Shown: positions 54,558 to 63,519 of the stretch, in pieces
Layout of the letters: the number at the start of each line of letters is the position of its first letter
Numbering within the stretch: the stretch's first letter is position 1
Assembly (NCBI GenBank): GCA_024227155.1
Contig: JAAELB010001013.1
Location: forward strand, 1-64,000
DNA: 64,000 nucleotides
Reading direction: 5' to 3'
Source of the DNA: Desulfobulbaceae bacterium
GTDB lineage: Bacteria > Desulfobacterota > Desulfobulbia > Desulfobulbales > Desulfocapsaceae
Notes under the pieces: generated by a model
Told to the model about the DNA's origin: nothing
Database searches by the model: none
What the model saw: only the letters and a program-made list of their open reading frames with translations
Made by a program: the position numbers and the translations under genes

Positions 54558-55724
54558 ATGTCAGATTACTTATTTACCTCTGAGTCCGTATCAGAGGGTC
54601 ACCCTGATAAAGTTGCTGATCAAATTTCAGACGCAATTTTGGATTCTATTCTATCCCAGGACAAAGTTGCACGGGTTGCCTGTGAAACCATAGTCACAAC
54701 AGGAATGGCGCTTATTGCCGGAGAAATTACCACCTCTGCATGGGTTGATATGCCTGAGGTTGTACGACAAACCATCAAAGAGATTGGTTATAACTCTTCA
54801 GATATGGGTTTTGACTGGCAATCCTGTGCAGTTTTGACCTCCATCGACAAGCAATCCCCTGACATCGCCCAAGGCGTTGATGAAGGTGCTGGTGTTGATC
54901 TAGATCAGGGTGCTGGCGACCAGGGACTTATGTTTGGTTATGCATGTGATGAGACAGAAGTTCTCATGCCAATGCCGATAACCTTCGCCCACAGGCTCAC
55001 AAAGCGCCAGGCTGAGGTTCGCAAGGCAAATTTACTTCCGTGGCTACGCCCCGACGCCAAAAGCCAGGTCACAGTCCAATATGAAAAAAGCATTCCAAAA
55101 CGTATTGAGGCCGTTGTTTTATCGACGCAGCACGACGACACAATAACCTACGAAGCGCTAAAAGAAGGGGTAATGGAAGAGATCATCAAGCCTATCCTGC
55201 CAACTAATATGGTGGATAAAGATACCAAGTTCTACATCAACCCCACCGGCCGTTTTGTTATAGGTGGCCCAGTGGGGGACTGTGGGGTTACCGGCAGAAA
55301 AATCATTGTAGACACCTACGGAGGCAAGGGTTCCCACGGCGGTGGAGCTTTTTCCGGTAAAGATCCTTCCAAGGTAGACCGTTCCAGTTCATACTACGGC
55401 CGTTATGTAGCGAAAAATCTTGTAGCTGCTGGCATTGCCAAAGAACTTGAGGTTCAGGTTGCTTATGCCATTGGGATTTCCCAGCCCGTGTCTATCAACG
55501 TAAACAGCTTTGGAACCGGCAAAATATCCAACGAGGAAATCAAAAAGCTGATCATTGAACATTTTGATCTACGTCCCAAAGCGATAGTGCAACAACTCGA
55601 TTTACTGCGGCCTATCTACCGACAAACTGCAGCATATGGACACTTCGGCCGGGAGCTAGACTCATTCACCTGGGAAAAAACAGATAAGGCTGAAGTTCTT
55701 CGCGCTGCAGCAAAACTTGCTTAA
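54558..55724 (+). CDS. metK: S-adenosylmethionine synthetase
   Basis: A 388-residue MetK with the conserved [12 protein letters not shown] methionine/ATP motif and the [15 protein letters not shown] phosphate loop. It makes AdoMet from methionine and ATP. ahcY follows 37 bp later, so the two form a methyl-cycle unit. Its 5' region has been remodelled by mobile elements: a repeat hairpin lies directly before the Shine-Dalgarno, and a MITE lies about 100 bp upstream. Confidence 0.97.
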   Translation: MSDYLFTSESVSEGHPDKVADQISDAILDSILSQDKVARVACETIVTTGMALIAGEITTSAWVDMPEVVRQTIKEIGYNSSDMGFDWQSCAVLTSIDKQSPDIAQGVDEGAGVDLDQGAGDQGLMFGYACDETEVLMPMPITFAHRLTKRQAEVRKANLLPWLRPDAKSQVTVQYEKSIPKRIEAVVLSTQHDDTITYEALKEGVMEEIIKPILPTNMVDKDTKFYINPTGRFVIGGPVGDCGVTGRKIIVDTYGGKGSHGGGAFSGKDPSKVDRSSSYYGRYVAKNLVAAGIAKELEVQVAYAIGISQPVSINVNSFGTGKISNEEIKKLIIEHFDLRPKAIVQQLDLLRPIYRQTAAYGHFGRELDSFTWEKTDKAEVLRAAAKLA

Positions 55725-55761
55725 TTTTAAATTTTACTATTCCATTGTTTAAGGACTACCA

Positions 55762-57081
55762 ATGTTTGAGGACCAAATTGTAATGACTGATACATTTAAT
55801 GATTATAAAGTAGCCGACATGTCACTGGCAGAGTGGGGACGAAAAGAAATTGCCATTGCCGAGACTGAAATGCCCGGCCTGATGGCACTTAGGGAAGAAT
55901 ACGCCGATAAGGCACCTCTGAAAGGAGCACGCATTGCTGGCTGTCTCCATATGACTATCCAGACTGCAGTACTGATGGAGACTCTAGTAGCACTGGGTGC
56001 TGAACTACGCTGGTCGAGTTGTAATATTTTTTCCACCCAGGACCATGCCGCTGCCGCCGTTGCTGCCGCCGGTATTCCAACATTTGCCTGGAAGGGTGAA
56101 ACAGAAGAAGAGTTCTGGTGGTGCATTGATCAGACAATATTTGGCACCGATGGCTGGAATCCTAACATGGTCCTCGATGATGGCGGTGACCTCACCCTTA
56201 TTCTTCATGAAAAATATACAAATGAACTCAGTTTGATCAAGGGTATCAGTGAAGAGACCACCACAGGTGTACATCGGCTAAACGAAATGGCCAATGATGG
56301 TTCCCTCGCCTGCCCTGCTATCAATGTCAACGATTCCGTAACAAAATCCAAGTTCGACAACTTGTATGGCTGCAGAGAATCTTTGATTGATGGAATCAAG
56401 AGAGCAACTGACGTCATGATCGCAGGTAAGAACGCTGTAGTCATAGGCTACGGTGACGTGGGTAAAGGCTGCGCCCAGGCTCTAAAGGGCATGGGGGCCA
56501 CTGTATACGTGACCGAAATTGATCCCATCTGTGCCCTTCAGGCTGCCATGGAAGGATACCGGGTAGTTACCATGGATGAGATTTCCTCCATTGGCAATAT
56601 ATTTGTTACCTGCACCGGAAATCTCAACGTTATTACCCGTGCACATATGGAACTGATGCCAGATGAGGCGATTGTCTGTAACATTGGTCACTTTGACTCT
56701 GAGATCGACATAGCTGGTATCCGCGAGCTTGAGTGGGAGAACATCAAACCACAGGTGGATCACGTTATTTTCCCTGACGGCAAGAAAATAATAATTCTTG
56801 CAGAAGGACGTTTGGTAAATCTCGGTTGCGCCACCGGGCACCCCAGTTTTGTAATGAGTAATTCATTTACCAATCAGGTACTTGCGCAGATCGAGTTATG
56901 GCAAAACTCCACAAAATATGAAAACAAGGTATACTTTTTACCAAAATCTCTTGATGAGATGGTTGCCCGACTTCATCTGAAAAAGATAGGAGTTAACCTG
57001 ACAGAACTGTCAGAAGAGCAGGCCAAGTATATTGGAGTAAAGGTGGAAGGTCCTTACAAGCCGGAATATTACAGATATTAA
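55762..57081 (+). CDS. ahcY: S-adenosylhomocysteine hydrolase
   Basis: A 439-residue SAH hydrolase. The substrate segment [22 protein letters not shown] and the NAD dinucleotide fold [18 protein letters not shown] are visible, and it ends [10 protein letters not shown], the family's typical C-terminus. It converts SAH to adenosine and homocysteine and so removes the product inhibitor of methyl transfer. The first ATG (55762) has AAGGA ideally spaced; an internal ATG seven codons later is less likely. Confidence 0.97.
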   Translation: MFEDQIVMTDTFNDYKVADMSLAEWGRKEIAIAETEMPGLMALREEYADKAPLKGARIAGCLHMTIQTAVLMETLVALGAELRWSSCNIFSTQDHAAAAVAAAGIPTFAWKGETEEEFWWCIDQTIFGTDGWNPNMVLDDGGDLTLILHEKYTNELSLIKGISEETTTGVHRLNEMANDGSLACPAINVNDSVTKSKFDNLYGCRESLIDGIKRATDVMIAGKNAVVIGYGDVGKGCAQALKGMGATVYVTEIDPICALQAAMEGYRVVTMDEISSIGNIFVTCTGNLNVITRAHMELMPDEAIVCNIGHFDSEIDIAGIRELEWENIKPQVDHVIFPDGKKIIILAEGRLVNLGCATGHPSFVMSNSFTNQVLAQIELWQNSTKYENKVYFLPKSLDEMVARLHLKKIGVNLTELSEEQAKYIGVKVEGPYKPEYYRY

Positions 57082-57108
57082 TATCCCGTTATTGTAATAA
57101 CTTCAGTG

Positions 57109-57140
57109 ACCGCTGTTCGCTCTGCGTTCAGCGGTTATGT
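57109..57140 (+). terminator. Terminator of metK-ahcY
   Basis: ACCGCTG (57109-57115) pairs with CAGCGGT (57129-57135). A TATGTTTT stretch follows, a moderate T tract. It lies between convergent ahcY and birA. Confidence 0.5.
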
Positions 57141-57890
57141 TTTGGTAGCCAATCGCACATCACCTGAAAGAACCCGGTGTAAGGAACCATCCATCGCCTC
57201 AACATGAAGATTCCCGTCACTATCCGGGCCACGGGATACACCTCGTACAACCTTGCCCTCTACATCAACACACTCCATTTCCCGGCCTAGCAGAAAATCC
57301 ATCTTCCGCCATTCTGCAAGTATCGGCGCGAATCCATGTTGTTCAAACATGTTCACCTGGGATATCAGCCTTTCCCGCAGCGCATACAGTAGTTTTTTCA
57401 GATCAAATTTTTTGCCCGCTTCTTCATACATGGTTGTTACAGTCGAACGTAACTCCATGGGAAAATCAACAAGACTTTGATTGACATTGATCCCGACCCC
57501 TATAACCACATATCTTTCATTAGCTTCATTATTTAGTGGAGACGATTCAGCAAGAATACCAACACATTTCTTACCTGAAAAATAGATATCATTGGGCCAC
57601 TTGAGTTGAACCTCTTTTCCTGTCAGTTCCGTCAATAACGTACCAACTGCCACCCCGGTCACCAGAGTAATTTTTGACAGTTCTTCGACCTCAAGTTCAG
57701 GCCTGAGGACAATCGAACAGTACAGCCCATTTCCTGCAATTGAGTGCCATTCTTTCCCAAGGCGCCCGCGCCCTTCGCTCTGATATCCTGCCCACACCGT
57801 GGTCCCTGAAATCGCCCCCAAGGACGCCAGCTCCTTGGCCTTAACGTTGGTAGAGTCTATCGACTCAAAATAATAGGTATCCATTGTCAC
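57135..57890 (-). CDS. birA: Biotin-protein ligase BirA (no DNA-binding domain)
   Basis: A 251-residue monofunctional biotin-[acetyl-CoA carboxylase] ligase. The biotinyl-AMP loop is GRGRLGKEWHS. The central PND motif LKWPNDIY and the C-terminal SH3-like domain are present. The N-terminal helix-turn-helix of E. coli BirA is absent, so it is not a repressor. A strong terminator after dsrD separates it from the dsr operon. Confidence 0.92.
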   Translation of the reverse strand: MTMDTYYFESIDSTNVKAKELASLGAISGTTVWAGYQSEGRGRLGKEWHSIAGNGLYCSIVLRPELEVEELSKITLVTGVAVGTLLTELTGKEVQLKWPNDIYFSGKKCVGILAESSPLNNEANERYVVIGVGINVNQSLVDFPMELRSTVTTMYEEAGKKFDLKKLLYALRERLISQVNMFEQHGFAPILAEWRKMDFLLGREMECVDVEGKVVRGVSRGPDSDGNLHVEAMDGSLHRVLSGDVRLATKT

Positions 57891-57900
57891 ACCTCAAAAA

Positions 57901-57936
57901 AAAAGGCACATAGAGCAAATGCTCTTTGTGCCTTTT
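57901..57936. terminator. Bidirectional terminator of the dsr operon
   Basis: AAAAGGCACATAGAGC (57901-57916) pairs with GCTCTTTGTGCCTTTT (57921-57936) around a 4-nt loop, with one T-T mismatch. The A/T flanks let it work in both directions. On the minus strand it follows dsrD. Confidence 0.85.
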
Positions 57937-57966
57937 CAATTCAGAAATCAGGTAGGTAAATAATTA

Positions 57967-58200
57967 TTACGCACCTTCCTCATTTTGAATACGAGATGGA
58001 ATTGCATACATGGTGGTGGATCCTGAAGACCAGAACATCAATCTTCCTTCCCTTACCATCTCATTTGCTACGTTTTTGATAACACGCGGCTTGCTATCAG
58101 GATCACACTTGTAGAAATCCTTGATATAAAGCTGTGGTTTAGGAGATTTAGTAGCTTTCTCCTCAATGGCGTCCTTTAATGCTTCTTTTTCCAGTGCCAT
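57967..58200 (-). CDS. dsrD: Dissimilatory sulfite reductase-associated protein DsrD
   Basis: A 77-residue winged-helix protein with the hallmark WSSGSTTMY at about 58-66. DsrD acts as an allosteric activator of DsrAB and is found mainly in reductive-type sulfate reducers and some sulfur disproportionators. It follows dsrB by 92 bp, a gap holding a CCAGGC/GCCTGG hairpin. Its presence argues for reductive DsrAB rather than the oxidative type. Confidence 0.93.
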   Translation of the reverse strand: MALEKEALKDAIEEKATKSPKPQLYIKDFYKCDPDSKPRVIKNVANEMVREGRLMFWSSGSTTMYAIPSRIQNEEGA

Positions 58201-58243
58201 AATATTGCTCCTCTAATTAGAGATGAAGAAAGCATCAATTGGG

Positions 58244-58268
58244 CCAGGCCCCATTGGCTGGAGCCTGG
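58244..58268 (-). promoter_or_regulatory. Hairpin in the dsrB-dsrD intergenic spacer
   Basis: CCAGGC (58244-58249) and GCCTGG (58263-58268) form a 6-bp stem with a 13-nt loop in the 92-bp spacer. No T tract follows. It could tune dsrD levels by processing or RNA stability; this is inference. Confidence 0.35.
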
Positions 58269-58292
58269 TCAACGAACATCAATCTTAGCTTA

Positions 58293-59420
58293 CTATTTAA
58301 TGTGACTGGTGTACTTGAATTGAGTACTTGTACGCCAGGTATCATAAGCGAGACGATAATCGTCGATGCTTTTGTCGGTAAATGGAATATCACATTTTTC
58401 GAAGAATTTTTCCCAACCAATTCTTTCAGCCCAATCACCGAGACGCTCGTACTTATTGGCACCCTCTGCATATGCTTCAAGAATTTTCTTGATAGCGTCT
58501 ACAGTTTCAGGCCAGCGTGGAGTGGTGTTTGGCAAAAATGGAATGACCAGCTTGGAGAACTTAGGCTCACTGATTCTGTTGGAAACCTTACCACCAACAA
58601 GAATCGCAATACCATCACCTTCTGGATCAGCAAGAGGCATAGCAGGACACATGGTGTAACAGTTACCACAGAACATACAGCGGTCATTGTTAACCTTAAC
58701 GGTCTTGATCTCTTTTCCATCAACTTCTGCTTTAGCGGGCTTTACAGCACCAAGCGGACAGGAAGCAATAGCAAGCGGCAATTCACAAACACCTGAGATA
58801 CGGGTGTGATCGATCATTGGTGGCTTACGATGAATTCCTAAGATTGCGATATCAGAGGCATGTACAGCACCACACATGTTCAAACAACATGCAAGAGCGA
58901 TACGAACCTGTGCAGGAAGAGTCATGGAGGTGAAGTAGTCAAACAACTCATCCATAACCGCCTTAACAACACCAGAAGCGTCAGTTGCAGGGGTATGGCA
59001 ATGTACCCAACCCTGGGTGTGAACGATATTCGTTACACCGGCACCGGTTCCACCGACAGGAAATCTGTTGTCGCGGGTCTTGAGGTTATCGAGCAGTGGC
59101 TGAACCTTATCTGCAGAATCAACCATGAACTCTACGTTATTACGGGTAGTAAAACGTAAAAAACCGTCACAATACGCATCTGCGATATCACAGACTTCAC
59201 GAATATATTCAACAGAAACAAGACGAGCACAACCAACACGAACGGTATATACCTCATCACCTGTTTCTGATTTATGCATTAATACACCAGGTTGTGTAAT
59301 TTCATGCCACAACCATTTCCCCTTATTTGCCTTAATGACAGGTGGGAAAAATTGCTCATAATTAGGGGGACCAAGATCTGATATACGTCCGTCCATTGGT
59401 TTATCTGGATTATAACCCAT
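58293..59420 (-). CDS. dsrB: Dissimilatory sulfite reductase beta subunit
   Basis: A 375-residue subunit (D. vulgaris DsrB is about 381). It has the siroheme/4Fe-4S ligand region [21 protein letters not shown] and a ferredoxin insert with [13 protein letters not shown]. With DsrA it forms an alpha2-beta2 enzyme that reduces sulfite, passing sulfur to DsrC (not in the window). It lies 52 bp after dsrA and before dsrD. Confidence 0.97.
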   Translation of the reverse strand: MGYNPDKPMDGRISDLGPPNYEQFFPPVIKANKGKWLWHEITQPGVLMHKSETGDEVYTVRVGCARLVSVEYIREVCDIADAYCDGFLRFTTRNNVEFMVDSADKVQPLLDNLKTRDNRFPVGGTGAGVTNIVHTQGWVHCHTPATDASGVVKAVMDELFDYFTSMTLPAQVRIALACCLNMCGAVHASDIAILGIHRKPPMIDHTRISGVCELPLAIASCPLGAVKPAKAEVDGKEIKTVKVNNDRCMFCGNCYTMCPAMPLADPEGDGIAILVGGKVSNRISEPKFSKLVIPFLPNTTPRWPETVDAIKKILEAYAEGANKYERLGDWAERIGWEKFFEKCDIPFTDKSIDDYRLAYDTWRTSTQFKYTSHIK

Positions 59421-59472
59421 TGTAAAATCTCCTTATATTTAATATGAATTTTTAGCTCAAATTAAAACAGCA

Positions 59473-60753
59473 TTAAGCGGCGTGCTTACGACGGAATTCC
59501 TCGACAGAACGCTCAAAACCACCTTCAACCTCTTCTTCTTTCCAAAAGACGTAAGGATTAGAACGGGGCTCTTTAACATGCTGTGGAATTGGCTCAATAC
59601 CCATAACCTTAAGGAAGGTTGGCAGACCAATACGCTGCATGGTCTCACCTACACGCTCACGGTTCTTACCAACTTCCATCCACCAGTCCCAGATACCTTC
59701 GATGAACTCAATCAGCTCTTCGAATTCATTTTCCTTCTCAACTTTCATGAAAGGAACGATAAGAGTGGAAAACTGAGCACCATCAAGGATCGGGGCTTTT
59801 GCTCCAACACAAACGGAAGCGCCCTGATCTGCACCAGGACGAAGCGCACGTGGCATAGCATTGATACAATGCATACAACGGGTACACTCAGTGTCATCGA
59901 TCTTCAGTTCTTCACCTTCCATCCACATACAATCAGTAGGACAGAGGTCAATAACTTCTTTCTGGATGTCAAATGCACCCCAGTCTTTGCCGGAAAATGC
60001 TCCACCGTTTGCAGGGTAGTTACCAGCAACATATTCTTTCACGGCAGCCTGATCGATGCGAATCTGATCTCTCCAGGTACCGATGACGGACACATCTGAA
60101 CGTGCAATAGCTGCAACACAGTCATTTGGACATCCGGAAAACTTGAACTTGAACTTGTATGGGAATGCAGGACGATGAATCTCATCCTGATAATGCATGG
60201 TCAAGTGGTAACAAGCTTCTTCTGTATCATAACAAGACCACTCGCAACGCGACTGACCAATACAGTTAGCAGGAGTACGCAGGTTAGAACCAGATCCACC
60301 AAGATCTTGCTCCATGTCGTGGGTCAGATCCCAGAAAAAAGGCTCAAGATTCTCGGTACGGGTACCAAGAAGAATGATATCACCTGTAGAACCGTGAAAG
60401 TTGGTCATACCGGAACCGTGCTTCTCCCAAAGATCCATCAATTGACGGAGGTTCTTTGTGGAGTAGTACTTAGATGATGGCTGTGCTACACGGATTGTAT
60501 GAAAATGCTCAACACCAGGGAATTCCTTAGGCATATCTGCATAACGTCCAACAATACCACCACCGTAACCGAAAACACCTACGATACCACCGTGCTTCCA
60601 GTGGGTGATCCTTTCTTTGTAGGACAGCTCCAGGATACCAAGAATGTCCCAACACTCAGGCTTAGTCTCTGCCTGCTTTTTAATGTCGGTAACGAAGCTT
60701 GGCCACGGGCCAGTCTCCAATTGATCCAACAAGGGTGTCTCATGCTTTGCCAT
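59473..60753 (-). CDS. dsrA: Dissimilatory sulfite reductase alpha subunit
   Basis: A 426-residue subunit from the ATG at 60753 (MAKHETPLLD), preceded by AAAGGAGG. An in-frame upstream start would add 19 residues unlike DsrA. The siroheme-cluster cysteines appear in CIGQSRCEWSCYDTEEAC and FSGCPNDCVAA. The inserted ferredoxin domain has CPTDCMWMEG and CTRCMHCINAMP. It catalyses the terminal step of sulfate respiration. Comparison with known DsrAB groups would place the organism more finely. Confidence 0.97.
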   Translation of the reverse strand: MAKHETPLLDQLETGPWPSFVTDIKKQAETKPECWDILGILELSYKERITHWKHGGIVGVFGYGGGIVGRYADMPKEFPGVEHFHTIRVAQPSSKYYSTKNLRQLMDLWEKHGSGMTNFHGSTGDIILLGTRTENLEPFFWDLTHDMEQDLGGSGSNLRTPANCIGQSRCEWSCYDTEEACYHLTMHYQDEIHRPAFPYKFKFKFSGCPNDCVAAIARSDVSVIGTWRDQIRIDQAAVKEYVAGNYPANGGAFSGKDWGAFDIQKEVIDLCPTDCMWMEGEELKIDDTECTRCMHCINAMPRALRPGADQGASVCVGAKAPILDGAQFSTLIVPFMKVEKENEFEELIEFIEGIWDWWMEVGKNRERVGETMQRIGLPTFLKVMGIEPIPQHVKEPRSNPYVFWKEEEVEGGFERSVEEFRRKHAA

Positions 60754-60849
60754 GATTTCCTCCTTTGAATTACTGTTTAAACTTCTACCTTTACCAAAAT
60801 TCTTACTCAAACAAAAAACCTCAAACCGACTCTCGGCTTAATATTTTCA

Positions 60850-60878
60850 ATGTAAGGTTCTGACCACAAGCCTGTCAA
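60850..60878 (-). promoter_or_regulatory. Candidate dsrA promoter
   Basis: On the minus strand a perfect -35 TTGACA (60873-60878) is 17 bp before TTACAT (60850-60855). The transcript would have about a 95-nt leader before the dsrA ATG. A second TTGACA lies upstream (60959-60964) with a poorer -10. The 60754-61034 region holds no gene. Confidence 0.45.
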
Positions 60879-60913
60879 ACCAATGCAGCTCAGTTAAACT
60901 ATAGCTTACGATC

Positions 60914-60925
60914 ATGAAATTTCAT
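60914..60925. promoter_or_regulatory. 12-bp palindrome upstream of dsrA
   Basis: ATGAAATTTCAT is a perfect 12-bp palindrome between the two TTGACA motifs of the dsrA upstream region. It may be a binding site for a dimeric regulator. No regulator is identified. Confidence 0.35.
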
Positions 60926-61034
60926 TTAGCGTGTGAGAATATCTTCGCTGTGCACTTTTGTCAACAAAAATCCATTACATTTCAGCCCAGAACTGAATCC
61001 TCATTCATCATTAAAAGTGACGCGAATTGATATT

Positions 61035-61162
61035 TTAGTGCCTTATAAATTCATTTCTGTCATAAGAAGCAAGAAACACAAGAACTCCTTATGAAATCGT
61101 GAGCTTACTTTTACCACCAAGGCACTTATCCAGCGATTCTAAACAGTTTCCGACTAGTCGGG
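61035..61162 (-). repeat. Dispersed repeat, type B, at the 3' end of pgi
   Basis: On the minus strand it starts CCCGACTAGTCGG after CTAA, then GGATAAGTGCCTTGGTGG, ACGATTTCATAAGGAGTTC and TTCTTATGACAGAA, and ends AAGGCACTAA. It matches the 43312-43433 copy. The flanking TTAG (61163-61166) contains the pgi stop codon. Confidence 0.85.
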
Positions 61163-62749
61163 TTAGAGCTGCTTAAGAAAATACCTTTCTAGACTCTCCT
61201 GGCTGTTGCCCTCTCCCACCATCTCTTTTAAAAATCGATTAGCCAGAACTTTACCCAGTTGCACCCCTTCCTGATCAAAAGAATTTATGTTCCAGGCGAA
61301 CCCCTGGAAGACGATTTTTGCTTCATAAAGTGCAAGGAGAACACCCATCACCTCCGGGTCGAGCTGCTCGGCAAGAAGAAGTGAGGACGGCCTGTTGCCA
61401 GAAAAGACTTTATTAGGATTTGTAGAATTCTGCCCCATTGCCATTGCAACAATCTGGGCATAGAGGTTGGCGAGTATCTTCTGCTGGGAACTGGTATCTT
61501 CCACCTGCATGTCTTCGCCATATTGAGATTTTTTAAAGCCTATAAATTCAACCGGTACAATTTCAGTACCCTGGTGGAGCAGTTGATAAAAAGCATGCTG
61601 TCCATTCGTCCCCGGTTCTCCCCAGATCACCGGTCCTGTTTTTATCTCGACTTTTTTGCCATTTCTCTGAATTGATTTGCCATTACTTTCCATATCACAC
61701 TGCTGCAGATGGGCAGGAAATCTTATAAGAGCCTGACTGTAAGGAAGCACTGCAAGGGTGGGATACCCTAAAAATGTATGATTCCAGATACCAATAAGAG
61801 CAAGTAAAAGAGGAATATTATTTTTAACCTGCACCTCTTCTGCGAGGCTATCCATACTGGAGGCCCCACGTAAAAAACCTGAAAATTTGTCCGTTCCGAG
61901 AAAAAATCCCAAAGTCACTGCCCCGACCATGGAAGTCGAACTGTACCTGCCTCCGATATAATCATACATATAAAAGGAACGAAGATACTTTTCCGGGTCA
62001 TCCATGGGACTTCCCTCACCGGTTACAGCAAGGCAATGATTCATTGGATCAAGTCCTGCAGCTTCCAGCGCCCCCACGACGATCCTTTCGTTAGTCAGGG
62101 TCTCAAGTGTAGTTCCACTTTTCGATACAATATTAACAAGGGTACAACTCAAATCCACCTGTTTTAATACCCTGGCTGCATCATCGGGATCAACATTTGA
62201 AATGAAATGAACAGCTCGATTATCGAGCCCAAAAGGCACCAGCGCTTCGTATATTGCGCGAGGACCAAGATCAGAGCCACCAATACCCACGTGAATAATA
62301 GTAGTGAAGCGTCTCCCCCCGCTACCGGTTATTTTACCCGCATCAATATCGGCTAAAAATAGTTTTAATCTGTCCAGCTCTTGTACAGCACTTGCTGTGG
62401 CAGCGGGCTCTGCTGGCTGCTCAGTAAATACGTCCCTGCAAGCGGTATGCAACACCTGACGATTTTCGCTTTCAGCATCTTCAATCTTGTTGAGGATGGC
62501 GCCGCACCGCATCGACTTGAACTGTTCCACAAGTCCAAGCTCATCGGCTACCTCCTGAAACAATTGCAATACCTGTTCATCAATCCGCTGGGTGCCATAG
62601 TGAAGATTGATCAACTCTGAACGACAGACAAAACGGGCGAGCCTGTCGCCGTCAACCAATGCCTGATCTTTGGTCAGGTCATAAGGGCGAGTCGCAAGAC
62701 CCATTAACTTTTCATATGCCTTAGTCTGAACAATACTCTTATAAGCCAT
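61163..62749 (-). CDS. pgi: Glucose-6-phosphate isomerase
   Basis: A 528-residue phosphoglucose isomerase with GIGGSDLGPRAIYEAL and the phosphate-binding SKSGTTLETLTNE segment, followed by GEGSPMDDP and QHAFYQLLHQGTEIVP. It interconverts glucose-6-phosphate and fructose-6-phosphate. It is 19 bp after rpe on the same strand, so they are probably one operon. The stop codon lies in the CTAA target next to a repeat element. Confidence 0.96.
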   Translation of the reverse strand: MAYKSIVQTKAYEKLMGLATRPYDLTKDQALVDGDRLARFVCRSELINLHYGTQRIDEQVLQLFQEVADELGLVEQFKSMRCGAILNKIEDAESENRQVLHTACRDVFTEQPAEPAATASAVQELDRLKLFLADIDAGKITGSGGRRFTTIIHVGIGGSDLGPRAIYEALVPFGLDNRAVHFISNVDPDDAARVLKQVDLSCTLVNIVSKSGTTLETLTNERIVVGALEAAGLDPMNHCLAVTGEGSPMDDPEKYLRSFYMYDYIGGRYSSTSMVGAVTLGFFLGTDKFSGFLRGASSMDSLAEEVQVKNNIPLLLALIGIWNHTFLGYPTLAVLPYSQALIRFPAHLQQCDMESNGKSIQRNGKKVEIKTGPVIWGEPGTNGQHAFYQLLHQGTEIVPVEFIGFKKSQYGEDMQVEDTSSQQKILANLYAQIVAMAMGQNSTNPNKVFSGNRPSSLLLAEQLDPEVMGVLLALYEAKIVFQGFAWNINSFDQEGVQLGKVLANRFLKEMVGEGNSQESLERYFLKQL

Positions 62750-62768
62750 AGCAGGCCCCCCTCAAGTC

Positions 62769-63455
62769 TTAAAGCTGATAACGGGCAGCGCCCTGGGCAC
62801 CATTGTCTTTTAGTGCATCAATGGTTTCTTTATAGTCATCGCTGCCGTACACAGCAGATCCGGCAACGAAAACATTGGCTCCGGCTTCAGCAATATCACT
62901 GATTGTAGTAGGGCTGATACCACCATCCACTTCAATATCCACCTCTAACCCCAGTGCATCAATTCTCTGCCGTAGTTGCCAGATTTTTGCAAGAGTGGAG
63001 GAAATGAAAGACTGCCCGCCAAAACCAGGATTGACAGACATAAGCATTACCACATCTACTTCTTCCAAAATATAGTCAAGAGTTGCTAGAGATGTCGCCG
63101 GATTAAGAACAACTCCCGCTTTTCTACCCAATTCTTTTATCCTTGAAACCGTCCGGTGCAGATGGGTACAGGCCTCAACATGTACGGTTATCCAGTCTGC
63201 ACCTGCATCTGCAAAAGCATCAACATAGCTGTCCGCATCAGATATCATCAAATGCACATCCAGTGGCTTTGTGGCAACTGTTTTTGCTGCTTTAACCACC
63301 AGGGGGCCAATAGTTATATTGGGTACAAAATGTCCGTCCATTACATCGACATGAATAAGATCAGCACCAGCTCGCTCGACTTCCTTAATTTCATCACCCA
63401 GTCTGGTAAAGTCCGCTGAGAGAATAGATGGTGCGATTAAAATTTCTCGATTCAT
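62769..63455 (-). CDS. rpe: Ribulose-phosphate 3-epimerase
   Basis: A 228-residue TIM-barrel epimerase. It has the start IAPSILSADFTRLG, then HVDVMDGHFVPNITIG and VMLMSVNPGFGGQSFI, and ends with the phosphate-binding EVDGGISPTTISDIAEAGANVFVAGSAVYG region. It interconverts ribulose- and xylulose-5-phosphate. It is the first gene of the rpe-pgi pair, 64 bp after dprA. Confidence 0.97.
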   Translation of the reverse strand: MNREILIAPSILSADFTRLGDEIKEVERAGADLIHVDVMDGHFVPNITIGPLVVKAAKTVATKPLDVHLMISDADSYVDAFADAGADWITVHVEACTHLHRTVSRIKELGRKAGVVLNPATSLATLDYILEEVDVVMLMSVNPGFGGQSFISSTLAKIWQLRQRIDALGLEVDIEVDGGISPTTISDIAEAGANVFVAGSAVYGSDDYKETIDALKDNGAQGAARYQL

Positions 63456-63519
63456 AGTGTTCCTCTACAATTCCTCAACTGGATTACATACAAATCCAGT
63501 TATAAATTTATCAAACAGA

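Noticed and set aside
59482-60099. 205-codon open frame opposite dsrA
   Set aside because: It is an antisense shadow of a strongly conserved gene with no family resemblance or start signal. The same applies to long frames opposite alaS, atpA and atpD.
60754-60810. 19-residue N-terminal extension of DsrA
   Set aside because: It is not like known DsrA, while the internal ATG has a perfect AAAGGAGG and a typical DsrA N-terminus.
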